A stretch of 64,000 nt of DNA from JAGOBP01 sp964550855 (GTDB lineage: Bacteria; Chloroflexota; Anaerolineae; Fen-1058), in the NCBI GenBank assembly GCA_964550855.1, contig CAZKBQ010000005.1:1-64000 (forward strand), given 5' to 3'. Shown here piece after piece: positions 1 to 8,516 of the stretch. The position numbers and the translations under genes are program-made. Below the pieces are notes generated by a model, which was not told the DNA's origin, did no database searches, and saw only the letters and a program-made list of their open reading frames with translations. Within the stretch, counting starts at the first letter, position 1. The number at the start of each line of letters is the position of its first letter.

Positions 1-121
1 TGCCCTGCTCGGCCAGCCAGTAGGCCGTGGCGGCCGAGAAGGTGGTCTTGCCCAGGCCGCCCTTGCCGCCAAACATGATGTACGGAAACTTGCTGACGAT
101 GCTGCCAAGTTGATTAGGCAT
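1..121 (-). CDS. ArsA/Get3-type anion-transporting ATPase (N-terminal fragment)
   Basis: Only the first 40 codons lie in the window; the gene runs off the left edge. The visible residues begin MPNQLGSIV and contain the deviant P-loop GGKGGLGKTT around residues 19-28, followed by SAATAYWLAEQG, the pattern of the ArsA/Get3 branch of SIMIBI ATPases. ArsA energises arsenite efflux, and Get3-like members deliver membrane proteins; the fragment cannot decide between these. An AGGAG-like site (cGGAG) lies 8 bases before the ATG. Two paralogous small proteins sit directly upstream on the same strand and may work with it. The family call is firm and the role is open. Confidence 0.75.
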   Translation of the reverse strand, partial: MPNQLGSIVSKFPYIMFGGKGGLGKTTFSAATAYWLAEQG

Positions 122-130
122 GGATCACTC

Positions 131-184
131 CGTAAAGCGTAATGCGTAAAACGCACAGCGATCAGGGCACCTGACGTTTTACGC
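131..184. repeat. Short heptamer tract CGTAAAR with a hairpin
   Basis: Three consecutive 7-bp units (CGTAAAG, CGTAATG, CGTAAAA at 131-151) lie between the ATPase start and the 91-residue gene. A 10-bp inverted repeat GCGTAAAACG/CGTTTTACGC (144-153 and 175-184) could fold in the transcript. It belongs to the same repeat family as the array at 58906-58968. Confidence 0.6.
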
Positions 185-194
185 TTGACGCCCA

Positions 195-470
195 TTAAAA
201 CATCGCGTCCGACACGTCCTTCTCGCGCAGCATCCGCCGCTTCCAGGTGGCGATCTGCGGCACGACGTACGGCAGCAGGCGCAGGCTGTAATACGGCGGC
301 AGGATGGGGATGCCCAGCAGGTCGCCCATCGTGATGAGGATGAACAGATGCTCCATGCTGGCGCGCGTGCGAATGGCGTAGCGCGTCATGTCGTGACGCC
401 CCATGCCGTACAGTATTTCCTTCACATTCTGCAGAAAGCCTTTCTTTTGAGGTTGAGGCTGATCGGGCAT
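195..470 (-). CDS. Small uncharacterised protein beside ArsA-type ATPase (copy 1)
   Basis: This 91-residue protein has no function I recognise. It aligns over nearly its whole length with the neighbouring 104-residue protein. The shared core is a leucine- and isoleucine-rich stretch, then PPYYSLRLLPY, a V-P-x-I-A-x-WKRR segment and LRE. The hydrophobic stretch at about residues 38-58 is short and could be amphipathic or a single membrane segment. AAGGAG lies 7 bases before the ATG, so the start is well supported. It is co-directional with the ATPase, with about 70 bases between them. A partner or client role for the ATPase is inference from position. Confidence 0.7.
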   Translation of the reverse strand: MPDQPQPQKKGFLQNVKEILYGMGRHDMTRYAIRTRASMEHLFILITMGDLLGIPILPPYYSLRLLPYVVPQIATWKRRMLREKDVSDAMF

Positions 471-534
471 GGCAGACTCCTTGAAATTGGGGATGCAAGA
501 GGCTCGGCTGATCGCGGCCCCTCCTTATCGGCCG

Positions 535-849
535 CTATAAGCCGTGCAGGTCGTAGTCGTGCTCTTCGGTAAACTCGTGTTCGCGCAGCACGCGGCGCTT
601 CCAGCTGGCGATGTGCGGCACCAGGTAGGGCAGCAGGCGCAGGCTGTAATACGGCGGCATGATCGGCAGCCCGATCAGATCGCCCACCGTGGACAGCATG
701 AACAGCGTCTCCACGCTGCTGCGCATCTCCAGCGCGTGCCGGGCAAACTCCATGCCCGTCATGCCAAACAGGAATTCGCGCAGCCGGCTGCGCCAGGAAG
801 AGGTCGAAGGCCGCTCGGTTGTCATTGACGCGCCCACTTGGTTCGGCAT
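535..849 (-). CDS. Small uncharacterised protein beside ArsA-type ATPase (copy 2)
   Basis: This protein has up to 104 residues and is a clear paralogue of the 91-residue neighbour: FGM near residue 30, then GDLIGLPIMPPYYSLRLLPY, VPHIASWKRR and LRE line up. It adds a longer N-terminus and an acidic, histidine-containing C-terminus. The first ATG gives MPNQVG, similar to the MPNQLG of the ATPase; a second ATG at 825 gives MTTERPS, and neither has a strong ribosome-binding site. The promoter for the divergent gene overlaps this N-terminus. Function is unknown. Confidence 0.68.
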   Translation of the reverse strand: MPNQVGASMTTERPSTSSWRSRLREFLFGMTGMEFARHALEMRSSVETLFMLSTVGDLIGLPIMPPYYSLRLLPYLVPHIASWKRRVLREHEFTEEHDYDLHGL

Positions 850-854
850 ATAAT
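825..854 (+). promoter_or_regulatory. Sigma70-type promoter for the 882 gene
   Basis: TTGACG (825-830) and TATAAT (849-854) are separated by 18 bp, upstream of a GTG start at 882 that has a GGAG site. It overlaps the 5' end of the divergent small gene. Confidence 0.6.
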
Positions 855-881
855 CAACCTACTTCGCGTGGAGGCCGGGAC

Positions 882-1535
882 GTGGATCAAGCCGCCCAGA
901 ATATCATCATTGTGCTGGTGGCCGTTGTCGTCGGCTGGTTTGCGCTGGGCAACATTTACAACATCCGCCACGGCCACACCGTCATGCGCTGGCTGCAGGG
1001 TGGGCTGCCCAAGTTGGGCCAGAAGACCAAACTCCAGTGGCGCGGCACCTCGGTGGTTCAACTTGAAATCGCCCAGGCCCGACCGCCGTTTAAGAGCGCC
1101 GAAGTGCTGCTGGTGTTTGAACCGCGCGATGTGCCCTGGCTGTGGCTGATGACCCGCACCCAGCGCCGGCGCGACATGCTCATCGTCCGGGGTTGGCTGA
1201 TCACGCCGCCCCCGGTTGATTACGATGTGTATGACCCCGGCAGTTGGAGCGAACAACTGACCAGCGGGCGGGGACATACTCAAAACTGGCATTCGGAACA
1301 ACTGGACGGCTTCAACGTGCGCGCCCCGCTGTCCTCAAAATCAGCCTCGCGCAACCACGCTGCCGCCGCGCTCTCAGCCGCCCGATCGGTCAGCTCCACC
1401 ATCTGGCGTCTGTCAGCCCGCCGCGCCGATCAACACCTGGAGCTGCACGTTCCGCTGCCCGACCCACGCACCACCGACGCCGCCCAGTTCTTCAACGCCG
1501 TGCGCGCCCTGGCCGAGCAACTGGGCAATCGCTGA
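882..1535 (+). CDS. Membrane-anchored hypothetical protein
   Basis: I chose the GTG at 882 because GGAG precedes it by about 8 bases and the upstream in-frame residues are not membrane-like. The 217-residue product starts with a single hydrophobic segment (about residues 7-24, IIIVLVAVVVGWFALG) and continues as a soluble, arginine-rich domain. No signal-peptidase site is evident, so it is probably anchored with the C-terminal domain in the cytoplasm. I recognise no catalytic motif. It is divergent from the two small ATPase-associated genes and has its own promoter. Confidence 0.65.
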   Translation: MDQAAQNIIIVLVAVVVGWFALGNIYNIRHGHTVMRWLQGGLPKLGQKTKLQWRGTSVVQLEIAQARPPFKSAEVLLVFEPRDVPWLWLMTRTQRRRDMLIVRGWLITPPPVDYDVYDPGSWSEQLTSGRGHTQNWHSEQLDGFNVRAPLSSKSASRNHAAAALSAARSVSSTIWRLSARRADQHLELHVPLPDPRTTDAAQFFNAVRALAEQLGNR

Positions 1536-1556
1536 ACTGCCGCCTCGTCGGCCGGA

Positions 1557-1593
1557 CTCCTTCTCCCCGCCTATGGGCCGCGAGGAGAAGGAG
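1557..1593. terminator. Hairpin between convergent genes
   Basis: A 10-bp perfect inverted repeat CTCCTTCTCC/GGAGAAGGAG with a 17-base loop lies between the stop of the 882 gene and the stop of cstA. There is no T-run, so it may be a repeat element or a weak bidirectional terminator. Confidence 0.4.
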
Positions 1594-1610
1594 CAGACCT
1601 GAAGGTGCGG

Positions 1611-3524
1611 TCACTTCCCCGTCGGGGCCGGAGCTGTCGTCGGTTTGCTGCCGGCCGCGTACCGCTGGTACGCCTTCCAGCCGTCGTAACCGATGAACAG
1701 CGCCGCCACCAGCAGCAGCGCCGACACGATGATCATCGCCCACGCCCCGATCACCGAGATCGAGCTCATGCCCGCCTTGATGGCGATCGTTTCGTACAAA
1801 TTGCGCGCCGTCACCAGCGTCGCCGCCAGCGTGGTGATGTACATGAACACCGTCGGCCAGAGCGCGTAAGCGGGATTGCGCTTCTCGGACTTGAGCCACA
1901 CGGTGACTACCAACAGGCTCAGCGCTGCCATCAGCTGATTAGCCGCGCCAAACAGCTGCCACAGATACACCCACGTGCCAGTTAGCACCAGCGCCAGCGT
2001 CAAGATCATCGAGATGATGCTGGACACGTGCATGTTCTTCACGGGTGCAAAGCGTTCGCCCACCCACTCGGTCAGGGTGACGCGCATCACGCGGAACACC
2101 AGCTGCACCACCGTCAGCACGATGACGACGAAGGCGCCAAAGCCCAGCGCCGTGCCAAAGGCTTCCGGCAGTGCGCGCAGCGTGCCCGCGTACAACAGCT
2201 TGCCCACGCCGGACGCGAAGCGCCCGCCGCCGCCGCCCGCGCCCGCGATGGAAACGGCCGTCAACGCCAGCAGCGCCAGCACGTTCTCGGTGAACATCGC
2301 GCCGCCGCCCACCGGCAGGCCGTCGGTCTCATACTCCAGCTGCCGCGCCGTGCCCACCGAACCGAACAGCGCGTGCCAGCCGGAGATCGATCCGCAGGCG
2401 ATGGTGACAAACAACATCGGCCACAGTGGCTGCCAGGCCACTCCGGCTGCGGGCAGCCACGGCTGGGATTTGACCGCGTCCAGCGCAAACGCCCCGATCG
2501 GCGCGCCGGTCGAATCGGTGATGCCGGTCAGCGGGGCCAGCACCATCCCCACGCCGCTCAAGCCGATGGTGATCAGCGAGATCCAGAAGCCGATGTAGTT
2601 GACCGGCTGGGCAAAGCGCCAGATGGGCAGATTGGCCCCCAGATACGAGAACACAAACAGGAACAGCACCCAGAACAGGTATGACGGCAAGGTGCTGATC
2701 GCGCCCGTATCGGCGTTGTAAACCGCGGTCGAGGGGCGTTTGCCGTCGGCGCCCGGCGCCGGAATACGCGGATCGGCATTGGTGGGATCGACCACCGTGT
2801 AGAGTGCCTGGCCGCCGGTCAGCGAATTGATCGCGCCATTGATGCCTTGCACGGCCTGCCCCACCGGCCCCTCCACCAACTTGCCATCCACCGTGGTGCG
2901 GCCCAGCGGCCCCAGGATCATGGCCACAATGGCGATGCCCACCACGATCAACGTCACCAGCGGCAAGCTCATCTTCCACTTGTACAACATCTGGCTGGCT
3001 AGCAGGCCGGCCACGGCCAGCATGAAGATGCCAAACGGCACGTCGGGGCGCGCGGCCAGGATCGCCGCCAGAATGCCGACAAAAGCGCCCGCCACCAGCA
3101 GCAGGTAGAAGAAGATGAACACAAACATGATCGTGCGGGTGCGCGGCGCGATCAGTTTGTGAGCGATGGCGCTGAGGCTGTTGCCGTCGTTGCGCACCGA
3201 CAGCATGATGGCCGAATAGTCGCTGACCCAGCCGATGAACGACACGCCGATCATCAACCAGGCCAGGGACGGCAGCCAGCCCCACAGATTGGCCGCCGTA
3301 ATCGGCCCCACGATCGGCCCGGCGGCCGCGATCGATTTGAAGTGATAGCCGTACAACACATTCTTGCTGGCCGGCATGAAGTCCACACCGTCCATATACA
3401 TCTTGGCCGGGGTGGCTCTCTTGGCGTTGGACTGGATGATGTCGCGGTCAATCCTGCGCGCGTAGAAGTTGTAAGCGAGGTAGATGACGACCGCGCCCAA
3501 CACCACAACGAACAAGGTGTTCAT
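1611..3524 (-). CDS. cstA: Carbon starvation protein CstA family transporter
   Basis: This 637-residue polytopic membrane protein fits the CstA family, which imports peptides or pyruvate. The N-terminus MNTLFVVVLGAVVIYLAYNF is a membrane segment. It is followed by family-typical stretches such as the MYMDGVDFMPASKNVLYGYHF region and AGPIVGPITAANLWGWLPS. About 14-16 hydrophobic segments can be seen, with a longer soluble loop near residues 230-290. A GGAGGAGGG site lies just before the ATG at 3524; an earlier in-frame start at 3581 lacks such support. A thioredoxin-like gene lies upstream on the same strand. Substrate is not deducible. Confidence 0.92.
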   Translation of the reverse strand: MNTLFVVVLGAVVIYLAYNFYARRIDRDIIQSNAKRATPAKMYMDGVDFMPASKNVLYGYHFKSIAAAGPIVGPITAANLWGWLPSLAWLMIGVSFIGWVSDYSAIMLSVRNDGNSLSAIAHKLIAPRTRTIMFVFIFFYLLLVAGAFVGILAAILAARPDVPFGIFMLAVAGLLASQMLYKWKMSLPLVTLIVVGIAIVAMILGPLGRTTVDGKLVEGPVGQAVQGINGAINSLTGGQALYTVVDPTNADPRIPAPGADGKRPSTAVYNADTGAISTLPSYLFWVLFLFVFSYLGANLPIWRFAQPVNYIGFWISLITIGLSGVGMVLAPLTGITDSTGAPIGAFALDAVKSQPWLPAAGVAWQPLWPMLFVTIACGSISGWHALFGSVGTARQLEYETDGLPVGGGAMFTENVLALLALTAVSIAGAGGGGGRFASGVGKLLYAGTLRALPEAFGTALGFGAFVVIVLTVVQLVFRVMRVTLTEWVGERFAPVKNMHVSSIISMILTLALVLTGTWVYLWQLFGAANQLMAALSLLVVTVWLKSEKRNPAYALWPTVFMYITTLAATLVTARNLYETIAIKAGMSSISVIGAWAMIIVSALLLVAALFIGYDGWKAYQRYAAGSKPTTAPAPTGK

Positions 3525-3643
3525 AGGGTACCCTCCTCCGAAACAAGCGTGGTGACATGACCGAACAACGATCCGTGGCAAAGTTTGATCTTGTTCTTGT
3601 CGTGATGCACCTCCTGTCGATGGAGTGAGAAGCTGCGGGCGGG

Positions 3644-4027
3644 TCAGGCGGGCACAGCCGCCAACCGACGGGCGATCTCGGCTTCGGCGGCCCCGAAATC
3701 GGTGCCGGCAAACTTCGCCTGACCGATCACGACCGCCGGATACCGCTTTAGCCCGTGCCGCAGAATCTTCCAGAACCCTTCGATCGAAGCCGCGTCAATC
3801 ACCTTGACCACGACCTGATCGCAATACTGGCGAAGGAGGCGCCGCACCCAATCGGATACGGCCTGGTAATCCCGCTGCATGTCCGGCGGCAGCGCGCTGG
3901 CGATCTGTTCCTCATGCACGCCCCGGCTGAATCCCGTCTCTTGCCAGACAATTTCGCAGTGGGTACAGTGATAAAACGCCGTCGGCGCGTAAGCGACAAT
4001 CTCCACTAACAACGGCTTGTCTTCCAT
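3644..4027 (-). CDS. Small thioredoxin-fold-like protein with CxxC
   Basis: The 127-residue product (from the ATG at 4027; another ATG at 4072 would add 15 residues) has an early beta-strand LVEIVAY, a CTHC motif near residue 22, and a late RYPAVVIGQAKFAG segment that resembles the cis-proline strand of thioredoxin-like folds. That makes a small redox or glutaredoxin-like protein the best guess, but identity to a named family is not established. It lies upstream of cstA in the same orientation with about 120 bases between, so co-transcription is possible. Confidence 0.6.
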   Translation of the reverse strand: MEDKPLLVEIVAYAPTAFYHCTHCEIVWQETGFSRGVHEEQIASALPPDMQRDYQAVSDWVRRLLRQYCDQVVVKVIDAASIEGFWKILRHGLKRYPAVVIGQAKFAGTDFGAAEAEIARRLAAVPA

Positions 4028-4101
4028 CGCGGCCCCCGCACCCTCGGGCTGATTGCGGATTACTGAAGGCATCGGTCAAGCCGCAATCAACCTTCAACAA
4101 T

Positions 4102-5019
4102 TCATCTCGCCATCGAATCCACCACTTTCAAACACGTCCAGAAGAACTCATGCACCGGGGCGGGAATACCAGTCGCTTTTCCCGCCCGCACAATCGCGCC
4201 GTTGATGGCATCGTATTCCAGTCGACGCCCGGCCACCACATCGCGCTGCATCGACGCCGTGGTATCGGGCGTCATCTTGTCACAGAACGCCATGGTGCTC
4301 CCCACCACATCGGGATCAAGCAGAATGCCTTTGGCGTGCGCCACCGCCTCCACCTCGCGCATGGCCCGTTCCAAAAGCAAACGTGACTCGCCGCAGGTCA
4401 TCACCGGCCCGGCCGGTGCGCGAGTCACGCTGGTTATTCCGCTGAATGATGCGATGAACAGCAGTTTCGTCCATAGCACTTTCCAGATGTCGTCGCTGAC
4501 TTCAGCGACTGCGCCGCTGTGGGCAAGTGCCGACTGGATAGACTGAGCGCGCGGCGAAACCCGTTTGTCGAGTTCGCCCAACACAATGCGCCGAAACTGG
4601 CTTTGTTGGTGGATAACGCCCGGCTCGACGACGGCCGAGACAACCCAGACTGCGCCGCCCAGCACGGCCGCCCCGAAGTGCGCCGCCAGCTGATCGGGCG
4701 CTTCCACCCCGTTTTGCAACGGTAGAAGTGCGGTGTGAGGACCAATCAACGGACGAATAAATTCCGCTATTGAGTCTATATCATAAGTCTTGACTGTGCA
4801 GATTGTCAAGTCAGTTGCGCCGATTTCGTGCGGATCGTCAGTAGCCACGACGTGAGGAATATCAAAGTCGCCGTGCACGCTGCGGACTTTGAGCCCTTTT
4901 TCACGAAGCGCCTGCAGATGTGCGCCGCGCGCCAGGAAGGCCACCTCGTGGCCGTCGCGAGCCAGCAGTCCGCCAAAGTAACCGCCCACGCCGCCGGCTC
5001 CCGCAATGGCAATCTTCAT
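4102..5019 (-). CDS. panE: 2-dehydropantoate 2-reductase (ketopantoate reductase)
   Basis: The 305-residue protein is the normal length for PanE/ApbA, which reduces 2-dehydropantoate to pantoate with NADPH in coenzyme A synthesis. It opens with the Rossmann motif MKIAIAGAGGVGGYFGGLLA and a downstream FLARG. It has LPLQNGV near residue 99 and a C-terminal helical domain containing the RLEYDAINGAIVRAG segment typical of the family. GGAGGCGAG precedes the ATG. A terminator separates it from sdhB upstream, so it is probably transcribed separately. Homologues of this fold also act on other 2-keto acids, so the substrate is inferred. Confidence 0.88.
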   Translation of the reverse strand: MKIAIAGAGGVGGYFGGLLARDGHEVAFLARGAHLQALREKGLKVRSVHGDFDIPHVVATDDPHEIGATDLTICTVKTYDIDSIAEFIRPLIGPHTALLPLQNGVEAPDQLAAHFGAAVLGGAVWVVSAVVEPGVIHQQSQFRRIVLGELDKRVSPRAQSIQSALAHSGAVAEVSDDIWKVLWTKLLFIASFSGITSVTRAPAGPVMTCGESRLLLERAMREVEAVAHAKGILLDPDVVGSTMAFCDKMTPDTTASMQRDVVAGRRLEYDAINGAIVRAGKATGIPAPVHEFFWTCLKVVDSMAR

Positions 5020-5035
5020 GCTCGCCTCCTGTAAT

Positions 5036-5071
5036 AAAAAACCCTGTCCACGCTGCAGACAGGGTTTTTGT
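5036..5071 (-). terminator. Rho-independent terminator of the sdh operon
   Basis: A perfect 8-bp stem ACCCTGTC/GACAGGGT (5041-5048 and 5058-5065) has a 9-base loop. On the minus strand a run of T residues follows it, directly after the sdhB stop. Confidence 0.85.
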
Positions 5072-5078
5072 TTGGCCG

Positions 5079-5789
5079 TTACTCGATCTTGCCGGACGTG
5101 ATGGCCTTCTTCACTTCCGCAATCGCCTTCACAATGTCAATGCCGCGTGGGCAGGCCTCCACGCAGTTGAATGAAGTGCGGCAGCGCCACACGCCCATCT
5201 CATCGCTGAGAACATCGAGGCGCTCCTGCCCGCCCCGATCGCGTGAATCGAAGGTGAAGCGGTGCGCCTGCACGATGGCTGCCGGCCCGATGTATTCACC
5301 GCCCGCCGCCCAGAACGACGGGCACGAGGTGGTGCAGGCCGCGCACAAAATGCACTTGGTCGTGTCGTCGATGCGGGCGTGCTGCGCGGGCGATTGCAGC
5401 CGTTCGCGCTCGGGTTCCGGTTCGTCGTTGATCAGATAAGGCTTGATCGATCGATACTTGGCGAAGAAGCCCTCCATATCGACGACGAGGTCTTTGACGA
5501 TGGGCAGGCCCATCAGCGGCTGCACGGTGATCTTTGACCCGGCGTCTTTGACCAGCACCTTGCAGGCCAATCGATTGCGCCCGTTGATGCGCATGGCGTC
5601 CGAGCCGCAGATGCCGTGCGCGCACGAGCGGCGATACGCCAGCGTGCCATCCTGGAACCACTTCACCTGATTGAGGACATCCAACACCCGATCGGTTGGT
5701 TCGGCCTCGACGTCATGTTCGCTCCAGTAAGGCTGCTTATCCACTTCGGAATTGAAGCGTTGAATTTTGATGTGAACTTTCATCGTCAT
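5079..5789 (-). CDS. sdhB: Succinate dehydrogenase iron-sulfur subunit
   Basis: This subunit carries electrons from SdhA to quinone in complex II. The 236-residue protein has the plant-type 2Fe-2S cluster region SCAHGICGSD (Cys56, Cys61, a further Cys at 76), then CILCAACTTSCPSFW and CRTSFNCVEACPRGID for the 4Fe-4S and 3Fe-4S clusters. Two in-frame ATGs lie two codons apart; the second (5783) has the better spacing from GAGG. It begins just after the sdhA stop and ends the sdhCD-sdhA-sdhB operon ahead of a strong terminator. Confidence 0.96.
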   Translation of the reverse strand: MTMKVHIKIQRFNSEVDKQPYWSEHDVEAEPTDRVLDVLNQVKWFQDGTLAYRRSCAHGICGSDAMRINGRNRLACKVLVKDAGSKITVQPLMGLPIVKDLVVDMEGFFAKYRSIKPYLINDEPEPERERLQSPAQHARIDDTTKCILCAACTTSCPSFWAAGGEYIGPAAIVQAHRFTFDSRDRGGQERLDVLSDEMGVWRCRTSFNCVEACPRGIDIVKAIAEVKKAITSGKIE

Positions 5790-5795
5790 CGCCTC

Positions 5796-7571
5796 TTAGT
5801 ACGTGCGCTCTTTGGGCTGGAAGCGCGTGATCACCACCGGCCGATAACTCACCTCCAGCTTGCCGTTCAAGCGTTTGACGAACGTGTGCTTGAGCCAGTT
5901 GGCGTCGTCCCGCTTGGGATAGTCCTCACGCGAGTGCGCGCCGCGGCTCTCGGTGCGGTTCAGCGCCGAGAAGGCGGTGACTTCCGCCAGATCAAGCAGG
6001 CAGCCCAATTCCCACGCTTCCAGCAGATCGGTATTGAACTTTGAGCCGCGATCGTCGATTGAGATGTGCTGATACCGCTGCTGCAATTCACGCACTTTAT
6101 CCAGCGCCTTTTGAATGCTCGGCCCTTCGCGGAAGACGCTGACATCGTCCATCATGATCTTCTGCATCTCGGCGCGCAGGCGGCCCGCTTTCTCGGTGCC
6201 GGTGCTGGTCCGAATACGATCGAGCGCGGCGACGGTGTACCCTTCGGGCTGCGCGGGCAGCGGCGAGAAATCGGCCTGCTTCACGTACTCCGCCATCGCC
6301 TTGCCGCCGCGCCGCCCAAACACGATCAAGTCCACCAGCGAGTTCGTGCCCAATCGATTGGCGCCGTGCACGCTCACACAGGCGCATTCCCCGGCGGCAT
6401 ACAGGCCGTGCACCACGTTGCCCTGCGCATCCGCAAACACGCGGCCGTCGGTGTCGGTGGGAATGCCGCCCATGGCATAGTGCGCCGTGGGTTGAATGGG
6501 AATGCCCTCTTTCAGCGGCTCCACGCCCAGATAAATGCGCGCCATCTCGAAGACATCCGGCAGAGCGCGTTCCAGCTGCTCGGCCGTGACAGTTCTGCCG
6601 CCGGGCGCACTCTTGTATTTGTTGATCGTGTCCGGCGTCGTGTCGATGTAAACGTAGTCCTTGCCGTTGATGCCGCGCCCTTCGCGAATCTCCAGGTAAA
6701 TCGATCGGCTGCACACATCCCGCGAGGCCAGGTCCTTCATGTTGGGCGCGTAGCGCTCCATGAAGCGCTCGCCCTTGCCGTTGACGAAGATCGCGCCTTC
6801 ACCGCGCAGCGCTTCGGACAGCAGCACGCCCATCTTGTAGATGCCGGTCGGATGGAATTGGTAGAACTCCATGTCTTCCAGCGGCAGGCCGTGGCGCAGC
6901 ACAGTCGCCACGGTGTCGCCCGTCAATGAATGGGCATTGGTCGTGACCGACCATACGCGCCCGAAGCCGCCCACCGCCAGCAGCACGGCCTTGGCGTGAA
7001 AGACGTGAACTTCACCGGTGAGAATTTGAATGGCCACCGCGCCTTTGCAGACGTTGTCTTCGATGATGAGATCGATCACCTGGTATTCGTCGAAGAACTT
7101 CACATTCTGCTTGATGCACTGTTGATAGAGCGTTTGCAAGATCATGTGGCCGGTGCGATCGGCGGCCTTGCACGACCGCATCACCGGCTTCTCGCCGAAG
7201 TTGGCGGTGTGCCCGCCAAAGCGCCGCTGCTCGATCTTGCCGTCGGGGGTGCGATCGAACGGCAGGCCCATGTGCTCCAGTTCGATCACGGCGTCGATCG
7301 ATTCTTTGGCCAGAATCTCAGCGGCGTCCTGATCGCTCAGATAATCGCCGCCCTTGACGGTGTCGTACATGTACCATTCCCAGTTGTCTTCTTCCATGTT
7401 GCCCAGCGGCGCAGCGACGCCGCCCTGCGCGGTGCCGGTGTGCGAGCGGGTGGGATAGAGTTTGCTGAGAACGGCGGTGTTCTTGACGGTCTTGGAAGCG
7501 TTGAGCGCGGCCATCAGGCCCGCGCCGCCCGCGCCCACGACGAGCGCGTCAAATTGATGATGAGTGGTCAT
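5796..7571 (-). CDS. sdhA: Succinate dehydrogenase flavoprotein subunit
   Basis: SdhA oxidises succinate to fumarate in the TCA cycle using covalent FAD. The 591-residue length is standard. Visible landmarks are the N-terminal FAD fold DALVVGAGGAGLMAALNAS, the flavin-linking histidine in RSHTGTAQGG, MEFYQFHPTG, the active-site segment REGRGINGKDYVYID, HYAMGGIPTDTDGRV and GANRLGTNSLVDL. It lies between the membrane-anchor gene and sdhB with only a few bases between reading frames, which indicates translational coupling. Confidence 0.97.
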   Translation of the reverse strand: MTTHHQFDALVVGAGGAGLMAALNASKTVKNTAVLSKLYPTRSHTGTAQGGVAAPLGNMEEDNWEWYMYDTVKGGDYLSDQDAAEILAKESIDAVIELEHMGLPFDRTPDGKIEQRRFGGHTANFGEKPVMRSCKAADRTGHMILQTLYQQCIKQNVKFFDEYQVIDLIIEDNVCKGAVAIQILTGEVHVFHAKAVLLAVGGFGRVWSVTTNAHSLTGDTVATVLRHGLPLEDMEFYQFHPTGIYKMGVLLSEALRGEGAIFVNGKGERFMERYAPNMKDLASRDVCSRSIYLEIREGRGINGKDYVYIDTTPDTINKYKSAPGGRTVTAEQLERALPDVFEMARIYLGVEPLKEGIPIQPTAHYAMGGIPTDTDGRVFADAQGNVVHGLYAAGECACVSVHGANRLGTNSLVDLIVFGRRGGKAMAEYVKQADFSPLPAQPEGYTVAALDRIRTSTGTEKAGRLRAEMQKIMMDDVSVFREGPSIQKALDKVRELQQRYQHISIDDRGSKFNTDLLEAWELGCLLDLAEVTAFSALNRTESRGAHSREDYPKRDDANWLKHTFVKRLNGKLEVSYRPVVITRFQPKERTY

Positions 7572-7586
7572 GTGTCTGTGTCCCTG

Positions 7587-8516
7587 TTATTTAAGCATCA
7601 GCGCCGCGTTTTGCTGCACGTAGAACAACACCGCCGCGCCCGCGCCGAACCACACCAGCCCGAACAAACCAATCGCGCCAAACACGATGCGGCGCGCGTC
7701 CGTGCGTTTGACGTAGTCCATCAGCACGATGCGCAGCCCGTTGAGACCGTGAAGCCACGCCAGCACCAGGATCGCCAGATCGATGATGATCCAGATCGGG
7801 GTGGCCGCAAACCGATTGGCCACAAACTGCCCCGTGATCTGCTCGATGTCGTTGATGAAGTGCATGATGAGCAGGTGAAAGAACACCAGCACCACCATCA
7901 ACAAACCCGACAGCCGCATGTACTGCCACATGAAGCGCTCAAAGCCGTTCTTTGTCGGCGCGGGGCGGCTGCTGGATTGAGACACTATCAATGGGCCAGT
8001 GGACAACCCTGAGCCGCGCCACGCGATGTACAACACGGGCAGAGCCACCGGCAGCGCGATCGCCAACGCGTAGACCAACGCGCCGGTGCTGGTGACCGTG
8101 AAGATCTCGGCCAGGCTCTTGCCCAGCAGCGGGCGCAGCATCACGAGGCTGATGGCGGCGGCGACGACGATGAAGACTGCCACGCCGATCTTGAAGACGG
8201 TGCGATGATACTTCGTCGTCTGCGGGAATGTGTCAAACATCCACACGCGCAGGCCGTTCAGGGCGTGGTAAGTCACGGCGAGGACGAGCAAAACTTCAAA
8301 CGGCCTGAACCACAACTGTTTATAGGCTGCGGTGGCTTCGTTGTAAGCCTCCACGCCGCCAAACAGTTGCAGCGCTTCAAAGATGTGGAGCGTGAGGAAA
8401 TAGACCACGGCGATGCCGCTGATGCGGTGCAGCAGCCAGGTCAACATGCCGGTGCCGCCCAGATAAATCGAGCCGCCTTTGACGGCCGATCGGGGCTGGC
8501 TTGCCACTGTAGACAT
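7587..8516 (-). CDS. sdhCD: Succinate dehydrogenase membrane anchor, SdhC-SdhD fusion
   Basis: A 309-residue protein replaces the usual two cytochrome b anchor subunits. The first half (about 1-130) has HRISG at 30-34 and HALNGLR from residue 84, the SdhC signatures. The second half (about 190-309) repeats the pattern with RLSG at 201-204, histidines at 214 and 219, and HGLNGLR from 256, as in SdhD. Two extra hydrophobic segments and a polar linker (about 165-190) connect them. The ATG at 8516 has GGGAGG before it; an upstream in-frame start at 8561 lacks that. The gene leads the operon with sdhA and sdhB. Confidence 0.88.
   Translation of the reverse strand: MSTVASQPRSAVKGGSIYLGGTGMLTWLLHRISGIAVVYFLTLHIFEALQLFGGVEAYNEATAAYKQLWFRPFEVLLVLAVTYHALNGLRVWMFDTFPQTTKYHRTVFKIGVAVFIVVAAAISLVMLRPLLGKSLAEIFTVTSTGALVYALAIALPVALPVLYIAWRGSGLSTGPLIVSQSSSRPAPTKNGFERFMWQYMRLSGLLMVVLVFFHLLIMHFINDIEQITGQFVANRFAATPIWIIIDLAILVLAWLHGLNGLRIVLMDYVKRTDARRIVFGAIGLFGLVWFGAGAAVLFYVQQNAALMLK

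Noticed and set aside
5036..5071. A riboswitch before panE
   Set aside because: The structure is a simple terminator stem-loop with a T-run for the upstream sdh operon; no aptamer-like conserved elements are visible.
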